Below, piece after piece: positions 1-9,832 of a stretch of DNA of 64,000 nucleotides (its first letter is position 1; every line of letters begins with the position of its first letter). The translations under genes and the position numbers were made by a program. The stretch lies in the NCBI GenBank assembly GCA_014378465.1, contig JACMNQ010000015.1:96169-160168 (forward strand). Reading direction: 5' to 3'. The notes under the pieces are model-generated. The model was not told the origin of the DNA. It worked only from the letters and a program-made list of their open reading frames with translations, and ran no database searches. Origin of the DNA: Oligoflexia bacterium (GTDB lineage: Bacteria; Bdellovibrionota; UBA1018).

Positions 1-150
1 CAGGATGAGCTCCTTGCCCTGAAAGTAGGGACGCAACTCCGGCGGAAGCTGCACCCTGCTCTGCGCGCGGGCCACCCGCTGGGTGACCGCTTTGCCGCTT
101 ACATCCACCATGGTGGGCTGCTGGTTCTTTTCATCGATGTGGGTCAGCAT
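1..150 (-). CDS. moaC: Cyclic pyranopterin monophosphate synthase MoaC (N-terminal part, cut by window edge)
   Basis: This is the first 50 codons of MoaC, which works with MoaA to turn GTP into cyclic pyranopterin monophosphate in molybdopterin synthesis. The visible N-terminus contains LTHIDEKNQQPTMVDVSGKA, the typical MoaC opening (LTHID...MVDVS.K), followed by the VTQRVARA segment. The ATG at 150 is preceded by GGAG at a 6-base spacing. It lies 63 bases downstream of moaA on the same strand, so it is the third gene of a moeA-moaA-moaC operon. The rest of the gene lies left of base 1. It is too short for the ORF search but the family match is clear. Confidence 0.9.
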   Translation of the reverse strand, partial: MLTHIDEKNQQPTMVDVSGKAVTQRVARAQSRVQLPPELRPYFQGKELIL

Positions 151-213
151 GAGGTTCTCCGCAGATTGGAAATCACTGAATTGAAAAACTGAGGATAAGC
201 ACTCGACATCAGA

Positions 214-1155
214 CTATCCCCCGATCGCATTCATGGGGTGGGCGACTTCAGCGGGACGAAGCAGCGGCTTCATCCCCAGCAGGGTCTGGTAGAGCGACGC
301 TCGCTCGGCCTCGCTCTGTCCACGAATCGAAAGGCCGTCGTCCTTCAGCAGACACGCGCGCATGATCCCGTCCGCCGACAGGCGCCAGCGGGAACACTGG
401 CCACAGAACGCTTTGGATTCGGAAGCGATGAATCCGACCTGCGCTCCGGACTCGGTCCGGTAGTTGAATGAAGTGGAATCCCGCTCCCGGGCAACCGGGA
501 TCAGAGAGGTCTCCGATTTCAGGCGGTCGATCAGTTCCTGCGCCGAAATGAACTGCCGTTCCTGCTCTTCGCGGGCAAAGCCGATCCGCATCAACTCCAG
601 AAACCGTACTTCGATCCCGGTGTTTCGCGAGTAGTCGACGAAATCAAACAGCTCATGGTCATTCACGCCACGCATGGCGACGACATTGATCTTGATTCTG
701 AAACCTTCAGCGCGCGCGGTTTCGATATTCTTCAGAACGCGCTTGAGATGATTGCCATGGGTGATCTTTGCGAAGGTCTTTTCATCGAGACTGTCCAGAC
801 TCACATTGAGGTGATGCACGCGGTTGCGCTTGAGACTTTCAAAATGCCGATCCAGCAGAATCCCGTTCGTCGTGAGCCCGATCTTCTTGAGCGGCAGTCT
901 GGCAAGCTTCTCAATGATTTCACCGAAGGATTTTCTCAGCAGGGGCTCACCGCCGGTCAGACGGAGTTCTTCGAGGCCGAAACTGCAGAGCTGGCTGACG
1001 ATTTCAAAACACTCGTCCGTGGACAGGTAGCGCTCTTCACTCATGAACGTGGAGTCCAGAGGCATGCAGTAGTGACAGCGCAGATTGCATCTGTCCGTCA
1101 GCGACAGGCGCAACTTCCGGACACGCCTGCCATGATCATCGACAAGAAGATTCAT
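214..1155 (-). CDS. moaA: GTP 3',8-cyclase MoaA (radical SAM)
   Basis: MoaA catalyses the first step of molybdenum cofactor synthesis, rearranging GTP to 3',8-cyclo-7,8-dihydro-GTP with S-adenosylmethionine. The radical SAM cluster motif is CNLRCHYC (CxxxCxxC) near residue 23. The second 4Fe-4S cluster is near the C-terminus as CGQC, then 13 residues, then C. The protein ends in the conserved Gly-Gly tail (NAIGG). I chose the ATG at 1155 over the one at 1191. The later start overlaps the moeA stop as ATGA and has GGGAG six bases upstream, and the extra 12 residues have no family match. About 313 residues, close to the usual length. Confidence 0.95.
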   Translation of the reverse strand: MNLLVDDHGRRVRKLRLSLTDRCNLRCHYCMPLDSTFMSEERYLSTDECFEIVSQLCSFGLEELRLTGGEPLLRKSFGEIIEKLARLPLKKIGLTTNGILLDRHFESLKRNRVHHLNVSLDSLDEKTFAKITHGNHLKRVLKNIETARAEGFRIKINVVAMRGVNDHELFDFVDYSRNTGIEVRFLELMRIGFAREEQERQFISAQELIDRLKSETSLIPVARERDSTSFNYRTESGAQVGFIASESKAFCGQCSRWRLSADGIMRACLLKDDGLSIRGQSEAERASLYQTLLGMKPLLRPAEVAHPMNAIGG

Positions 1156-2378
1156 TGGGAACTCCCGGGCGGGCTGCCAAAAGGGTGCCACGAGTGGTAG
1201 CGATACGCTTCGCCGGCCCTGAAAATGGATCCTTCGCGAGGCAGCTCAAGAAACCCGTCACTTCCCGCGAGGGCCGAAAATTCGCCGGAGTTCCGCATTT
1301 TGAGAGGATGAGCCCGCAGCATTCCGGAGCGGGTGTGCTCGAGCTTCACGGGTACGAAGAAAGTGAGGTCTTTCCGGAAGACGATTTCTTCCGCCAGTTG
1401 CGCGTGAACTTCATGGGGGCTGAGAAGATACCGGTGGAGAGACACCAGACTTGATACTGGATTGCCCGGCAGACCCAGGACCGCAGTCTGATTTTTCTCG
1501 TCGACTCCGAACCAGAGCGGTTTTCCCGGGCGCTGAGTGACGCCGTGAAAGCATTCCGTCACTCCGAGACTTTTCCACGTCGAAGGCAGGTGATCAAATT
1601 TTCCTTTGGATACCCCGCCTGAATAAATGAGCAGATCAAAGCGCGACTTGCTCTCCTCAAAATGGGTCTCAATCGCCTGGACATCATCCGAAAGATGGGA
1701 AAGCTCGACGTCGACATGGCCATGCAGCGCGAGCGAAGCCTTCAAGGCATGAACGTTGGACCTGCGGATCTGAAAATCCAGTGGGGTCTGAGCCACTGGG
1801 ACAAGTTCATCGCCTGTGGAAATGAGATTGATTCGTGGCCTTCGGTCGACTTGCAGGACGCCAGCTCCAACCGAGGCGGCGATGCCCCAGTGAGGGCCGT
1901 TGAGGGAAGCTCCGGCCGGGAGAAGGACATCACCTTCGCGAGCATCACTCCCCTTCAGGTGAACGAACTGCATCCGGGTCCGAAGCGAACTACAAGCATC
2001 ATTGTCAGCGTCAGGATCAATCGTGGCGACCCCGTTCGTCAGAGTCACCTCTTCATAAGGAATGACCAGATCAGTGAATTTTGGAAGCGGAGCTCCCGTC
2101 ATCACTTCGAAACAGGTGGAGGGATCAGTCAGCTCCTTTTGCGGTACGCCTGCTGCGCAGACTCCGACAATTCTGAAACTGCGCTGTCCTTCCCGATAGG
2201 CGCTGAAAGAGACTGCGATGCCATCCATCATCACGCGGTCGAACGGGGGATAGTCGCGGTCGGCCAGCAGACTTTCACGAGTGGCGAAAGCCCCGACTTC
2301 AGAAAGTGAAGCTGAGCCCTTGCCCCAGTGAGGCAATCTCCGCTTCAGAATCGCGAGGGCTTCTTCGACATGGATCAT
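1152..2378 (-). CDS. moeA: Molybdopterin molybdenumtransferase MoeA
   Basis: MoeA inserts molybdate into adenylylated molybdopterin, the last step of cofactor assembly. At 408 residues it has the family's usual size. Motifs include DYPPFDRVMMDGIA near the N-terminus (family form R..PP.d.SamDGyA), the MPT-binding-like segment LISTGDELV in the middle, YSGGVSKGKFD and LPGNPVSS. It is the first gene of the moeA-moaA-moaC operon and its stop overlaps the moaA start by ATGA. I see no convincing Shine-Dalgarno sequence before the ATG at 2378 and no clear promoter. The order moeA first is unusual compared with Escherichia coli, where moeA is separate from moaABC. Confidence 0.95.
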   Translation of the reverse strand: MIHVEEALAILKRRLPHWGKGSASLSEVGAFATRESLLADRDYPPFDRVMMDGIAVSFSAYREGQRSFRIVGVCAAGVPQKELTDPSTCFEVMTGAPLPKFTDLVIPYEEVTLTNGVATIDPDADNDACSSLRTRMQFVHLKGSDAREGDVLLPAGASLNGPHWGIAASVGAGVLQVDRRPRINLISTGDELVPVAQTPLDFQIRRSNVHALKASLALHGHVDVELSHLSDDVQAIETHFEESKSRFDLLIYSGGVSKGKFDHLPSTWKSLGVTECFHGVTQRPGKPLWFGVDEKNQTAVLGLPGNPVSSLVSLHRYLLSPHEVHAQLAEEIVFRKDLTFFVPVKLEHTRSGMLRAHPLKMRNSGEFSALAGSDGFLELPREGSIFRAGEAYRYHSWHPFGSPPGSSQ

Positions 2379-2922
2379 GCCAAAGACTTAGAACACAATC
2401 GGCACGCGGGCAAGGAAGCTCCTGATTCAGATCCAGTCTTAATGCGGCGCATAAAATAACCCTTCAGTCCGCAGCCCATTGCGGTTGAGCAGCTGACGAG
2501 CGGAACTCATCCCGGATTCATCCCCGCTTCCTCTGATGCCGGGCTTTGAATGGATTCCAAAATCGCGGGCCAGCACGGCGAAGTGGCTCACGTGGGCCAC
2601 CTCAGTCGCAGGAATGGTATTCAGAATGGGACGCCCTGAGTGCACCCCCGAGGAGCTGGCGGAAGCCAGTCCACCAGTGCAACCGATAAAAGACTGCGCG
2701 CGAGAACAGTGAAAAGCCTGAGTTCTTTTGCATTGAGTCTGATCACAGATCACCCCCCTGAACTCCAGTTTTGAGGAGTCCCGAAAAATCACCATATTGG
2801 GCCATAATTGAAGTGGTTTTGGACACTTTATGAACCATCAATTGTTTAAACTCCTGGGTCTTCTGAGACTCACTTACAAGTTGTAGCCCACGTTATAGAA
2901 TAGAGTCTGGAGCTCTCAGTCT
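2379..2922. other. Intergenic stretch with one doubtful ORF
   Basis: This 544-base gap separates moeA from the divergent RCC1 gene. It holds a 118-codon minus-strand reading frame (2439-2795) with four Cys in a short stretch near its N-terminus and no family I recognise. It has no ribosome binding site before its ATG and no signal peptide, so I do not call it a gene. The only other structure I can support is the promoter for the RCC1 gene at the right edge. AT content is higher than in the neighbouring mo-cofactor genes. Confidence 0.4.
2874..2901 (+). promoter_or_regulatory. Candidate sigma-70-type promoter for the first RCC1 lipoprotein
   Basis: TTACAA at 2874-2879 and TAGAAT at 2896-2901 are separated by 16 bases. 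GGAG lies at 2909-2912, ten bases before the ATG at 2923, so the leader would be very short. Both hexamers are imperfect matches. Confidence 0.35.
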
Positions 2923-5436
2923 ATGGTTCGGCGTGCTTTCCTTGAAATCGAGACAGTTGTTTCAGTCTCACTGAGTTTGGGACTCGGATGGGCGGCCGCT
3001 GGCTGTGGTAAACTCACTTTGAATCAGGTGCGCCCAACTCCCAGTACTCCCAACGCATCGTCTGTACTTCATCCTGCGATCTACCCCCTGAGTTTGCTTT
3101 CTGTGCAAAAGTCGACTCTCACTCCTTCGTTTCAAGTCCAGGGCCTGCCTTCTGGATCCTTGATTGAACTTCTCGTCAACGCTGATGAAAACTGTCTGAA
3201 TGGCTCCATCTATCAGATTCAGTCGACGAGCCAGGCATTCGAAACCATCACTGCCGAACAGTTGCCCGTCCTGGGGGATGCACCCAGTTTCCGAGTTTTC
3301 GCGACTTTGCCGGACTCAAGTACAATTTGTACAAATGCCTTGAATTACGAATTCAATACCTTAAAAACTGCAGTGCAGGTCGCGGCAAGCTATCAACATT
3401 CATGCGCGCTCCTGCAAAATCAGGAGGTACGCTGCTGGGGAGACAATGGCCACGGCCAACTCGGCAACGGAACAATTACCTCGAGCGCGACTCCAGCCGT
3501 CGTTCCCGGATTGAGCGCTATTGAAATTTCATCGGGAGACTATCACACATGTGCACTCGCAGTGGGGGGCGCAGTGAAATGCTGGGGCCTCAATCAAAGT
3601 GGAGAACTGGGTGACGGCACACTTACAGAATCCCATCTTCCCGTGACCGTGCCAGCCCTGATGGCTACTCATATTGCGGCGAGTGGTGGGCATACCTGCG
3701 CCGTGCTCACCAACGGAAGCGTGAAATGCTGGGGCGGTAATTCGGGTGGACAACTGGGAAATGGTACGACGGTGGACTCACCTATACCGGTCTTAGTCCC
3801 AGGAATCGCAGCTTCAAATGTAGTCGTGGGCGGTGGCCATTCTTGCGCATTGTTGCTCGACGGCACCGTAAATTGCTGGGGGAGCAATGGAGTGGGCCAG
3901 CTCGGAAACGGAAGCACTACTGATTCCTTATCTCCGGTCCTGGTTCCGGGTATCACCGCTACTGCCATCAGTGCAGGGTTATTTCATACGTGTGCCATTT
4001 CAAGTCTTCGTCAAGTCAGGTGCTGGGGCGGCAATACTCATGGTGAACTCGGGGATGGAAGTGGCGCTGACTCCTCATCCCCTGTTCTCGTTCCCGGAGT
4101 CAGCGCAAATCTCATTTCAGCCGGATTCTTTCATACTTGTGCGGCGACTTCGGGCGGAGCTCTCCAGTGCTGGGGAGCTAATGAGAGTGGGCAACTGGGA
4201 GATGGGACTCAAAGTCCTTCTTTATCTCCAGTCTCAGCAGCGGACGTCACACCTCTCGGGATAGCCGCGGGCTACCAACACACTTGCGTAGTCACTAGCT
4301 CAGAGGGAGTCAAGTGCTGGGGCTCATTTTTAAATGGACGACTCGGCGACGCCGCGCCTACCTCGACAACTTTGCCCACTTTGGTGCACGGACTCAAGGC
4401 CACCGCGCTCGTCACGGGAGGCGATCATAGTTGCGCGATTTTATTGGACGGGAGCGTTCAGTGCTGGGGAAGAAATGGCAACGGGGAAGTCGGTAATCTA
4501 AATTTTGCGGGCTTTTTCACGCCTCAGTCCCAAGACGATGCCTTGTTAGTGCCGGCAGATATAATCGCCGCCGGGGGCGCGAATACGTGTGCCATCCCGA
4601 GTGGGGGTGGAAATGTGACTTGTTGGGGAGCGACGGACTTTTCACCGTTTCCTATGGCTGCGGTATTTCCTGCAGGAGGAATTCTCCCGGCAACCGACAT
4701 GGGCTTGCCGGCCACCTCACTCGCGGCAGGGAATACACACACCTGTGTGATCTCCGCAGGAGACGTTTATTGCTGGGGCAGCAATGACAACGGAGAACTC
4801 GGAAATGGAACGACGACTTATTCGAACACTCCGGTATTAGTTCCAGGAGTCACTGCGACTGCACTGGCCGTGGGCGCATCTCATACCTGTGCTCTCTTGG
4901 CGGGAGGTGCAGTGAAGTGCTGGGGGCTGAATACGAACGGCCAACTCGGTAACGCGACGACGGTCTCATCCCTCATTCCTGTCCTCGTTCCTGGATTGTC
5001 CGCAATGTCGCTCGTCGCAGGCGGGCGCCATACTTGTGCTCTCTCAGCCGGAGGCTCAGTAAAATGTTGGGGTTTGAATGCAAATGGACAACTCGGAAAT
5101 GGAACTACCTTGCAGTCGACCACTCCGGTTCTCGTGCCAAATCTCGCAGCTCACGCGCTCGCCTCAGGTGACTCCCACACTTGCGCAGTTCTCCTGAACA
5201 ACACCGTGAAATGCTGGGGTTCAAACGCTTCTCATCAACTGGGCACTAGCTCAAGTCCATCATCAACCACCCCTGTAGCGGTGACCGACATTTTCGCAGT
5301 GACCTCGGTTGCAGCAGGGCGCGCGCATACCTGTGCACTCTTGGGCAACGGCAGCGTCCGGTGCTGGGGCGAGGATGACAGTGGCCAGCTCGGCGACGGT
5401 ACCCGCCTCCTCTCCATTCGGTCCGTGATTCAATAA
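2923..5436 (+). CDS. RCC1-repeat beta-propeller lipoprotein
   Basis: An 837-residue predicted surface lipoprotein. The N-terminus has a hydrophobic segment ending in a lipobox (AAGC, then GKLTLNQ), so the mature protein should be lipidated. Residues about 35-145 form a domain shared with the paralogue at 7328. After that come 14 RCC1-type repeats of about 50 residues, each marked by a motif such as VKCWG.N..GQLGNGT and a preceding HTCAL. Fourteen repeats would fit two seven-bladed propellers. RCC1-like propellers usually mediate binding; no catalytic residues are visible. The ninth repeat is degenerate. Neighbouring genes on the same strand are also lipoproteins, two with RCC1 repeats, so this is a family expansion. 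Function unknown. Confidence 0.85.
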   Translation: MVRRAFLEIETVVSVSLSLGLGWAAAGCGKLTLNQVRPTPSTPNASSVLHPAIYPLSLLSVQKSTLTPSFQVQGLPSGSLIELLVNADENCLNGSIYQIQSTSQAFETITAEQLPVLGDAPSFRVFATLPDSSTICTNALNYEFNTLKTAVQVAASYQHSCALLQNQEVRCWGDNGHGQLGNGTITSSATPAVVPGLSAIEISSGDYHTCALAVGGAVKCWGLNQSGELGDGTLTESHLPVTVPALMATHIAASGGHTCAVLTNGSVKCWGGNSGGQLGNGTTVDSPIPVLVPGIAASNVVVGGGHSCALLLDGTVNCWGSNGVGQLGNGSTTDSLSPVLVPGITATAISAGLFHTCAISSLRQVRCWGGNTHGELGDGSGADSSSPVLVPGVSANLISAGFFHTCAATSGGALQCWGANESGQLGDGTQSPSLSPVSAADVTPLGIAAGYQHTCVVTSSEGVKCWGSFLNGRLGDAAPTSTTLPTLVHGLKATALVTGGDHSCAILLDGSVQCWGRNGNGEVGNLNFAGFFTPQSQDDALLVPADIIAAGGANTCAIPSGGGNVTCWGATDFSPFPMAAVFPAGGILPATDMGLPATSLAAGNTHTCVISAGDVYCWGSNDNGELGNGTTTYSNTPVLVPGVTATALAVGASHTCALLAGGAVKCWGLNTNGQLGNATTVSSLIPVLVPGLSAMSLVAGGRHTCALSAGGSVKCWGLNANGQLGNGTTLQSTTPVLVPNLAAHALASGDSHTCAVLLNNTVKCWGSNASHQLGTSSSPSSTTPVAVTDIFAVTSVAAGRAHTCALLGNGSVRCWGEDDSGQLGDGTRLLSIRSVIQ

Positions 5437-5454
5437 GGAGTCAAACCCGACACA

Positions 5455-5483
5455 TTGACGCTATGAGTTAATTAATTTATTCT
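5455..5483 (+). promoter_or_regulatory. Candidate sigma-70-type promoter for the Ala-rich lipoprotein
   Basis: TTGACG at 5455-5460 and TATTCT at 5478-5483 are separated by exactly 17 bases in an AT-rich stretch. The predicted transcript start is near 5490, about 50 bases before the ATG at 5543. Confidence 0.55.
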
Positions 5484-5542
5484 GATGATGTGAGAGTCAA
5501 ATCCCGAGACTCATGTTGTACGTAAGCAGGAGTAATGATTTT

Positions 5543-7198
5543 ATGAATTATCGTGGAAATCCCCATCCAGTTATCTCAATCTTCCTGATCTCACTGCTCG
5601 CCAGCAGCGGTTGCAGCAAGAGTGAGCCAACCGGCAGTTCTTCTGCTCAGCTTGCAGGAAGTGGCGGCGCCACATTCCTAGGTCGAGCCTCAGCTGGGCC
5701 GATCAGCAACGGCCAAGTGAGCGCCTATCCGCTTCACTCCGATGGGACGGTCGGAAACCTTGCAGGAACAGCGAAAACTGACGCCAATGGAAATTTCATT
5801 CTTAACGTCGCTGGTGGAACCGACGTCAGCCAACTCAAGATTGTCGTCAGTGGCGGCTCCTACCGCGACGAATTGACCGGCCATCTCCTGACCAATACCG
5901 TGATGACTGCCGTAATCGCTGCAAAAATCAGTGACGCGAAAGGAACTTCCGAAATAGCCGTTTCGCCCGCGACTGAATGGGCTGGAAAATCACTTCTGGC
6001 AACTCATGACCTGAGCCCGGCGAAAATTGAAGCCATGAATAAATCCATCGGCGCTGCACTTGGACTGGGTTCGGTAGATGTCACCAAGGTCAGACCAGCT
6101 TCGCCTTACATTGCTCTCGGAAAGCAAAATCTCACTTCGACCTCAATTGAAGCGAAATACGCCCTCGCTCTCGCCGCACTTTCGAAGCTGGCCAACGGGA
6201 GAACCTCTGGTGAGCTCGTGGACGAATTGCGATCTTTGCACAATGATGATGGAAGTCCAAAAGCAATCGGAGATTCTATGAATCTCAAAATGGCTCAGGC
6301 CAAACAGGACATCATCAGTGACTCATCCATTGTGTCCCAGCTCGCTGCGACTGCAGCCGCAGACACGGCCGGATTGGCTCAATTGAAAGCGAAAGCCGCT
6401 GAACAAGCAGCCGCTCAAATCATTGTTCAGGCAAACTACGAAGTTTCAGCTGCCGGTAAGGCCGCAAATGCAGCCGAAGCTGCCAGGCAGGCAGCAGTTC
6501 AGGCAGCGCTTAAAGCTGCCGCTGATGCCGCTAAAGCAGCCGCAGACCAAGCAGCGGCTGATAAAGCGGCTGCGGATAAAGCAGCGGCTGATGCCGCTGC
6601 AGGTAACGGAAAAGGCGGAACAGGTACGCGAGAAATCGTTGGCACCGGAACTCTGAACATTTCAGACTTCTTTCCGGCTTCCGAAATTGTCGGATTCATG
6701 GATGTTCAAAAACAAGACGAAAACATCACGGACATCAAATTTTCCAACTCAAAAGGCTCCGAATTGCAGGATTTGATCACCCTCACGTCCAACGGAGAAT
6801 TTCTCGGGGACGCTCAGCTCTCAGTGACGGTAATTGACTCAAAAATGGCGACTCGCACCGAGATTATTCAGGTAAAATTCGTCAAACAGTTGAGCGGCAG
6901 TACCGTTGGCATTTACGACGCTTCTGTCGAGATCACAGACTCCGTGATTGTCGACGCCACCCTGATTTTCTCAGCATCAGGAAAGGTCCTCGGCTTTGGC
7001 AAGGTCGGCGAATCCGTTGAAGGAGTCACGATCGGGGAACTAGCGAAGTCCGAGGGATCGGAACTGGATAACCTGCTCGGACTCAGTTTGGATCCGGAGG
7101 CTTTGACTGATCGAACACTTCACCTGACAGTAATCGATGAAAAGGGTGAAGAGCACGAAGCCTCGATCACGCTTATGCGAATTCAAGACAAGAAGTGA
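5543..7198 (+). CDS. Lipoprotein with Ala-rich helix and duplicated C-terminal domain
   Basis: About 551 residues. I chose the ATG at 5543 because AGGAG lies ten bases upstream; the ATG at 5513 has no ribosome binding site. The signal peptide ends in a lipobox (LASSGC, then SKSE). Residues about 35-90 look like a carboxypeptidase-regulatory-like beta fold (ASAGPISNGQVSAY...TDANGNFIL). Near residue 310 starts a strongly Ala-rich stretch of about 50 residues with a DKAAADKAAAD pattern, likely a long helix or coiled coil. Two similar domains follow (IKFSNSKGSELQDLITL and IGELAKSEGSELDNLLGL), each ending in a TVIDxK segment. The gene sits between two RCC1 lipoproteins and is closed by a perfect terminator. 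Likely an envelope structural protein; function unknown. Confidence 0.8.
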   Translation: MNYRGNPHPVISIFLISLLASSGCSKSEPTGSSSAQLAGSGGATFLGRASAGPISNGQVSAYPLHSDGTVGNLAGTAKTDANGNFILNVAGGTDVSQLKIVVSGGSYRDELTGHLLTNTVMTAVIAAKISDAKGTSEIAVSPATEWAGKSLLATHDLSPAKIEAMNKSIGAALGLGSVDVTKVRPASPYIALGKQNLTSTSIEAKYALALAALSKLANGRTSGELVDELRSLHNDDGSPKAIGDSMNLKMAQAKQDIISDSSIVSQLAATAAADTAGLAQLKAKAAEQAAAQIIVQANYEVSAAGKAANAAEAARQAAVQAALKAAADAAKAAADQAAADKAAADKAAADAAAGNGKGGTGTREIVGTGTLNISDFFPASEIVGFMDVQKQDENITDIKFSNSKGSELQDLITLTSNGEFLGDAQLSVTVIDSKMATRTEIIQVKFVKQLSGSTVGIYDASVEITDSVIVDATLIFSASGKVLGFGKVGESVEGVTIGELAKSEGSELDNLLGLSLDPEALTDRTLHLTVIDEKGEEHEASITLMRIQDKK

Positions 7199-7221
7199 GA
7201 TCTCACACCGAATAACCGTCA

Positions 7222-7256
7222 GGGGAGGCTGGGGATTGACTCCAGCCTCCCCTTTT
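7222..7256 (+). terminator. Rho-independent terminator
   Basis: A perfect 11-base stem (GGGGAGGCTGG at 7222-7232 with its complement at 7242-7252), a 9-base loop and TTTT follow the stop codon of the Ala-rich lipoprotein by 23 bases. Confidence 0.9.
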
Positions 7257-7278
7257 GCATGTGTCCACGCTGACCTAC

Positions 7279-7307
7279 TTTTCAAGCCGCCAGGTATCGA
7301 CTATACT
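7279..7307 (+). promoter_or_regulatory. Candidate promoter for the second RCC1 lipoprotein
   Basis: TTTTCA at 7279-7284 and TATACT at 7302-7307 are 17 bases apart, just downstream of the terminator and 21 bases before the ATG at 7328. Confidence 0.5.
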
Positions 7308-7327
7308 AGAACGAGGGTGAGAGACTG

Positions 7328-9832
7328 ATGGCCATTCGTAGAAAGAATCCAAAAAAATTCACTCCCTTTACGCGAGTTTTAAGTCTCGCGCTCAGTTTTT
7401 TTTTCTGCAGTTGCGGTCAAATCAAACTCAATCAAGCACTCTCTGAACAAAAAACTCCACCCGGTACATCCGCCAATGCAACTTCAATCGTCCAGCTCAC
7501 ACTGACTCTCACATCGCCCTTGTACTCGACAAAGACTCCTTCATTTCAGATTGACGGATTGCCTGCCGGCTCACAAGTCGAGCTGCTCAAGAACGCAGAT
7601 GTCAATTGCATGAATGGGGAACTCTTTCAGATTCAAGCCTCTACGAGTACCCCTGAAACCATCACAGCAGAAAATTTTGCGTTGGTGGACGCTGAACCCA
7701 CCTTCCGGGCTCGAATCACTTTACCGGATCAAAGCACCACGTGTACGAACGATACTCTGTACTCATATCCTATCTTGAACAACGCGGTTCAAATAATCAC
7801 CGGAGGCTCCTCCAGTCATGCATGCGCAATCTTGAGCAATAGCGCGGCTAAATGTTGGGGGAGTAACAATACAGGGCAACTCGGAAACGGCACCACGATT
7901 GACTCAGCTTTGCCTGTACCCGTGTCGGGACTCAGCGCAGCCAACATTGCGGCTGGACAATATCACACTTGCGCTGTCGCAGTCGGTGGCGCGGTGAAGT
8001 GTTGGGGCAGCGGTGGATATGGACAGATTGGTCCTGGTGGGAGTAACTCAACTACTCCGATTTTAGTCCCGGGAATTACAGCTTCGACTGTAGCTTCAGG
8101 TGCGGTGCACAGTTGTGCACTTTTAATCAATGGTACTGTGAAATGCTGGGGAAACAATTCTCATGGAGAGCTGGGCGATGGAACGCTCTTGTCATCCAGT
8201 AACCCCGTTTTAGTTCCTGGACTGACGGCCTCAGCGATTGCGGCCGCAAGCTCTTATACCTGCGCACTTCTGACGGATAGCTCTGTCAAATGTTGGGGAG
8301 AGAATTATTACGGAGTGCTCGGAGACGGGACCCACACCAACTCCAGTTCGCCGGTCCTGGTCGTCGGTGTCACAGCTTCGGCAATTACGACAGGCGGCGA
8401 TCACGCTTGTGCCCTCGTCTCTGCGGGTGCAGTAAAATGCTGGGGATACAATAATTTCGGGGAACTCGGAGAGGGTACCACCAATCCAGCGTGGACCCCC
8501 GTTTTAGTCCCTGGCCTCACTGCTTCTGCTCTTTCTGCAGGGGGCGCGCACACTTGTGCTCTGCTGCCGGATAGAAGTGTCAAATGCTGGGGATATAATT
8601 ATTACGGTCAACTGGGAAACGGCAACAGCGTCCAATCGAACTCTCCGACTTTGGTTCCTGGTCTGACGCCCGTTAGCCTATCAGCGGCAGCTTCTCACAC
8701 TTGCGCGCTGCTCGCAGGCGGAGAGATCAAGTGCTTTGGCTACAATGGCAACGGACAACTCGGGGATGGCACGACGACGATCAGCCCCGTCTTGATACCG
8801 ACGATCAAGCCTTTGTCACTTGCAACGGGATCGAATCACACCTGCGCAGTTGCATCGAATGGTGCAGTCCAGTGCTGGGGACGGAATGATTTAGGACAAC
8901 TCGGAAGCGGCGTGGGTCAATCGGTGCTCAATACACCGACTGCAGTTACCGGGATCACCGCTTCAAGTGTCACTGCAGGTGCTCTCCACTCCTGCGCCCT
9001 ACTTTCGAATGGTCAGACAAAATGTTGGGGGTATAATCTCTACGGTCAGCTTGGAAATGGGGTAACAGTCAATTCGTCCACTCCAGTCTTGGTGCCGGGC
9101 CTCGCCGCTTCTTCTATTTCAGCAGGCGCCTATCACAACTGCGCAGTCCTGGTCTCAGGTGCAGTTCAATGCTGGGGATGGAATCAGGATGGCCAACTCG
9201 GAAACGGGACTACAACAAACGCTTTTTCTCCCACTCTGGTGCCGGGGATGACTGCCTCAGCCGTAACTTCAGGAAGTTACCACAGCTGCGCCCTCCTCTC
9301 TGATGGGTCTGTAAAATGTTGGGGTTCTAACTCTTATGGCGAGCTTGGAAATGGCACTGCCATCGATTCTCCTTCTCCAGTTTTAGTTCCTGGAATTACT
9401 GCAACAGCGATTTCAGCTGCTTATAACAGTACTTGCGCAGTTTTGACGAATGGTTCGGTGAAATGTTGGGGTTGGAATACGTTTGGAGTGCTCGGAAATG
9501 GGTCGAATACAAATGCTCTGTCTCCGACATTGATCCCCGGCCTGACTGCCTCCAGTGTGAAGCTGGGGAACACGCATGCCTGTGCAATCTTGGCGGACAC
9601 AACAGTCAAGTGTTGGGGTTATAATTCCTACGGTCAGCTCGGCAACGGTACGAATGCCTCTGCTTTGTCGCCAGTCCTGGTACCGGGAATCAGAGCTTCA
9701 GCAATTTATCTAGGCGGCAGTCACACCTGTGCAATCTTAGCCGGAGAAAAATTGAAGTGCTGGGGGAGCAATTACTCAGGCCAACTGGGCCTGGGTGATT
9801 CAGTACTAAAACCCGCCTGGGTGCTTCACTGA
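7328..9832 (+). CDS. RCC1-repeat beta-propeller lipoprotein (paralogue)
   Basis: An 834-residue paralogue of the protein at 2923. The N-terminus has a basic start, a hydrophobic FFF core and a lipobox-like end ([11 protein letters not shown], parallel to CGKLTLNQ in the paralogue). The domain at residues about 35-150 aligns with the paralogue by eye ([13 protein letters not shown] against TPSFQVQGLPSGS; both share ADxNC.NG). Fourteen RCC1 repeats follow with motifs such as [14 protein letters not shown]; one has CFG instead of CWG. Tyr and Trp are enriched at the variable positions just after CWG, where the first paralogue has smaller residues, so the predicted propeller face differs. A GAGGGTGAGAG ribosome-binding region precedes the ATG. 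Function unknown; binding or surface display is the likely role. Confidence 0.85.
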   Translation: MAIRRKNPKKFTPFTRVLSLALSFFFCSCGQIKLNQALSEQKTPPGTSANATSIVQLTLTLTSPLYSTKTPSFQIDGLPAGSQVELLKNADVNCMNGELFQIQASTSTPETITAENFALVDAEPTFRARITLPDQSTTCTNDTLYSYPILNNAVQIITGGSSSHACAILSNSAAKCWGSNNTGQLGNGTTIDSALPVPVSGLSAANIAAGQYHTCAVAVGGAVKCWGSGGYGQIGPGGSNSTTPILVPGITASTVASGAVHSCALLINGTVKCWGNNSHGELGDGTLLSSSNPVLVPGLTASAIAAASSYTCALLTDSSVKCWGENYYGVLGDGTHTNSSSPVLVVGVTASAITTGGDHACALVSAGAVKCWGYNNFGELGEGTTNPAWTPVLVPGLTASALSAGGAHTCALLPDRSVKCWGYNYYGQLGNGNSVQSNSPTLVPGLTPVSLSAAASHTCALLAGGEIKCFGYNGNGQLGDGTTTISPVLIPTIKPLSLATGSNHTCAVASNGAVQCWGRNDLGQLGSGVGQSVLNTPTAVTGITASSVTAGALHSCALLSNGQTKCWGYNLYGQLGNGVTVNSSTPVLVPGLAASSISAGAYHNCAVLVSGAVQCWGWNQDGQLGNGTTTNAFSPTLVPGMTASAVTSGSYHSCALLSDGSVKCWGSNSYGELGNGTAIDSPSPVLVPGITATAISAAYNSTCAVLTNGSVKCWGWNTFGVLGNGSNTNALSPTLIPGLTASSVKLGNTHACAILADTTVKCWGYNSYGQLGNGTNASALSPVLVPGIRASAIYLGGSHTCAILAGEKLKCWGSNYSGQLGLGDSVLKPAWVLH

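Noticed and set aside
2439..2795. 118-codon minus-strand ORF with four closely spaced Cys
   Set aside because: No ribosome binding site, no signal peptide, no family; composition looks non-coding.
3400..5400. Regular repeats that could look like a CRISPR array
   Set aside because: Units are about 150 bases, diverged and in frame; they encode RCC1 repeats.
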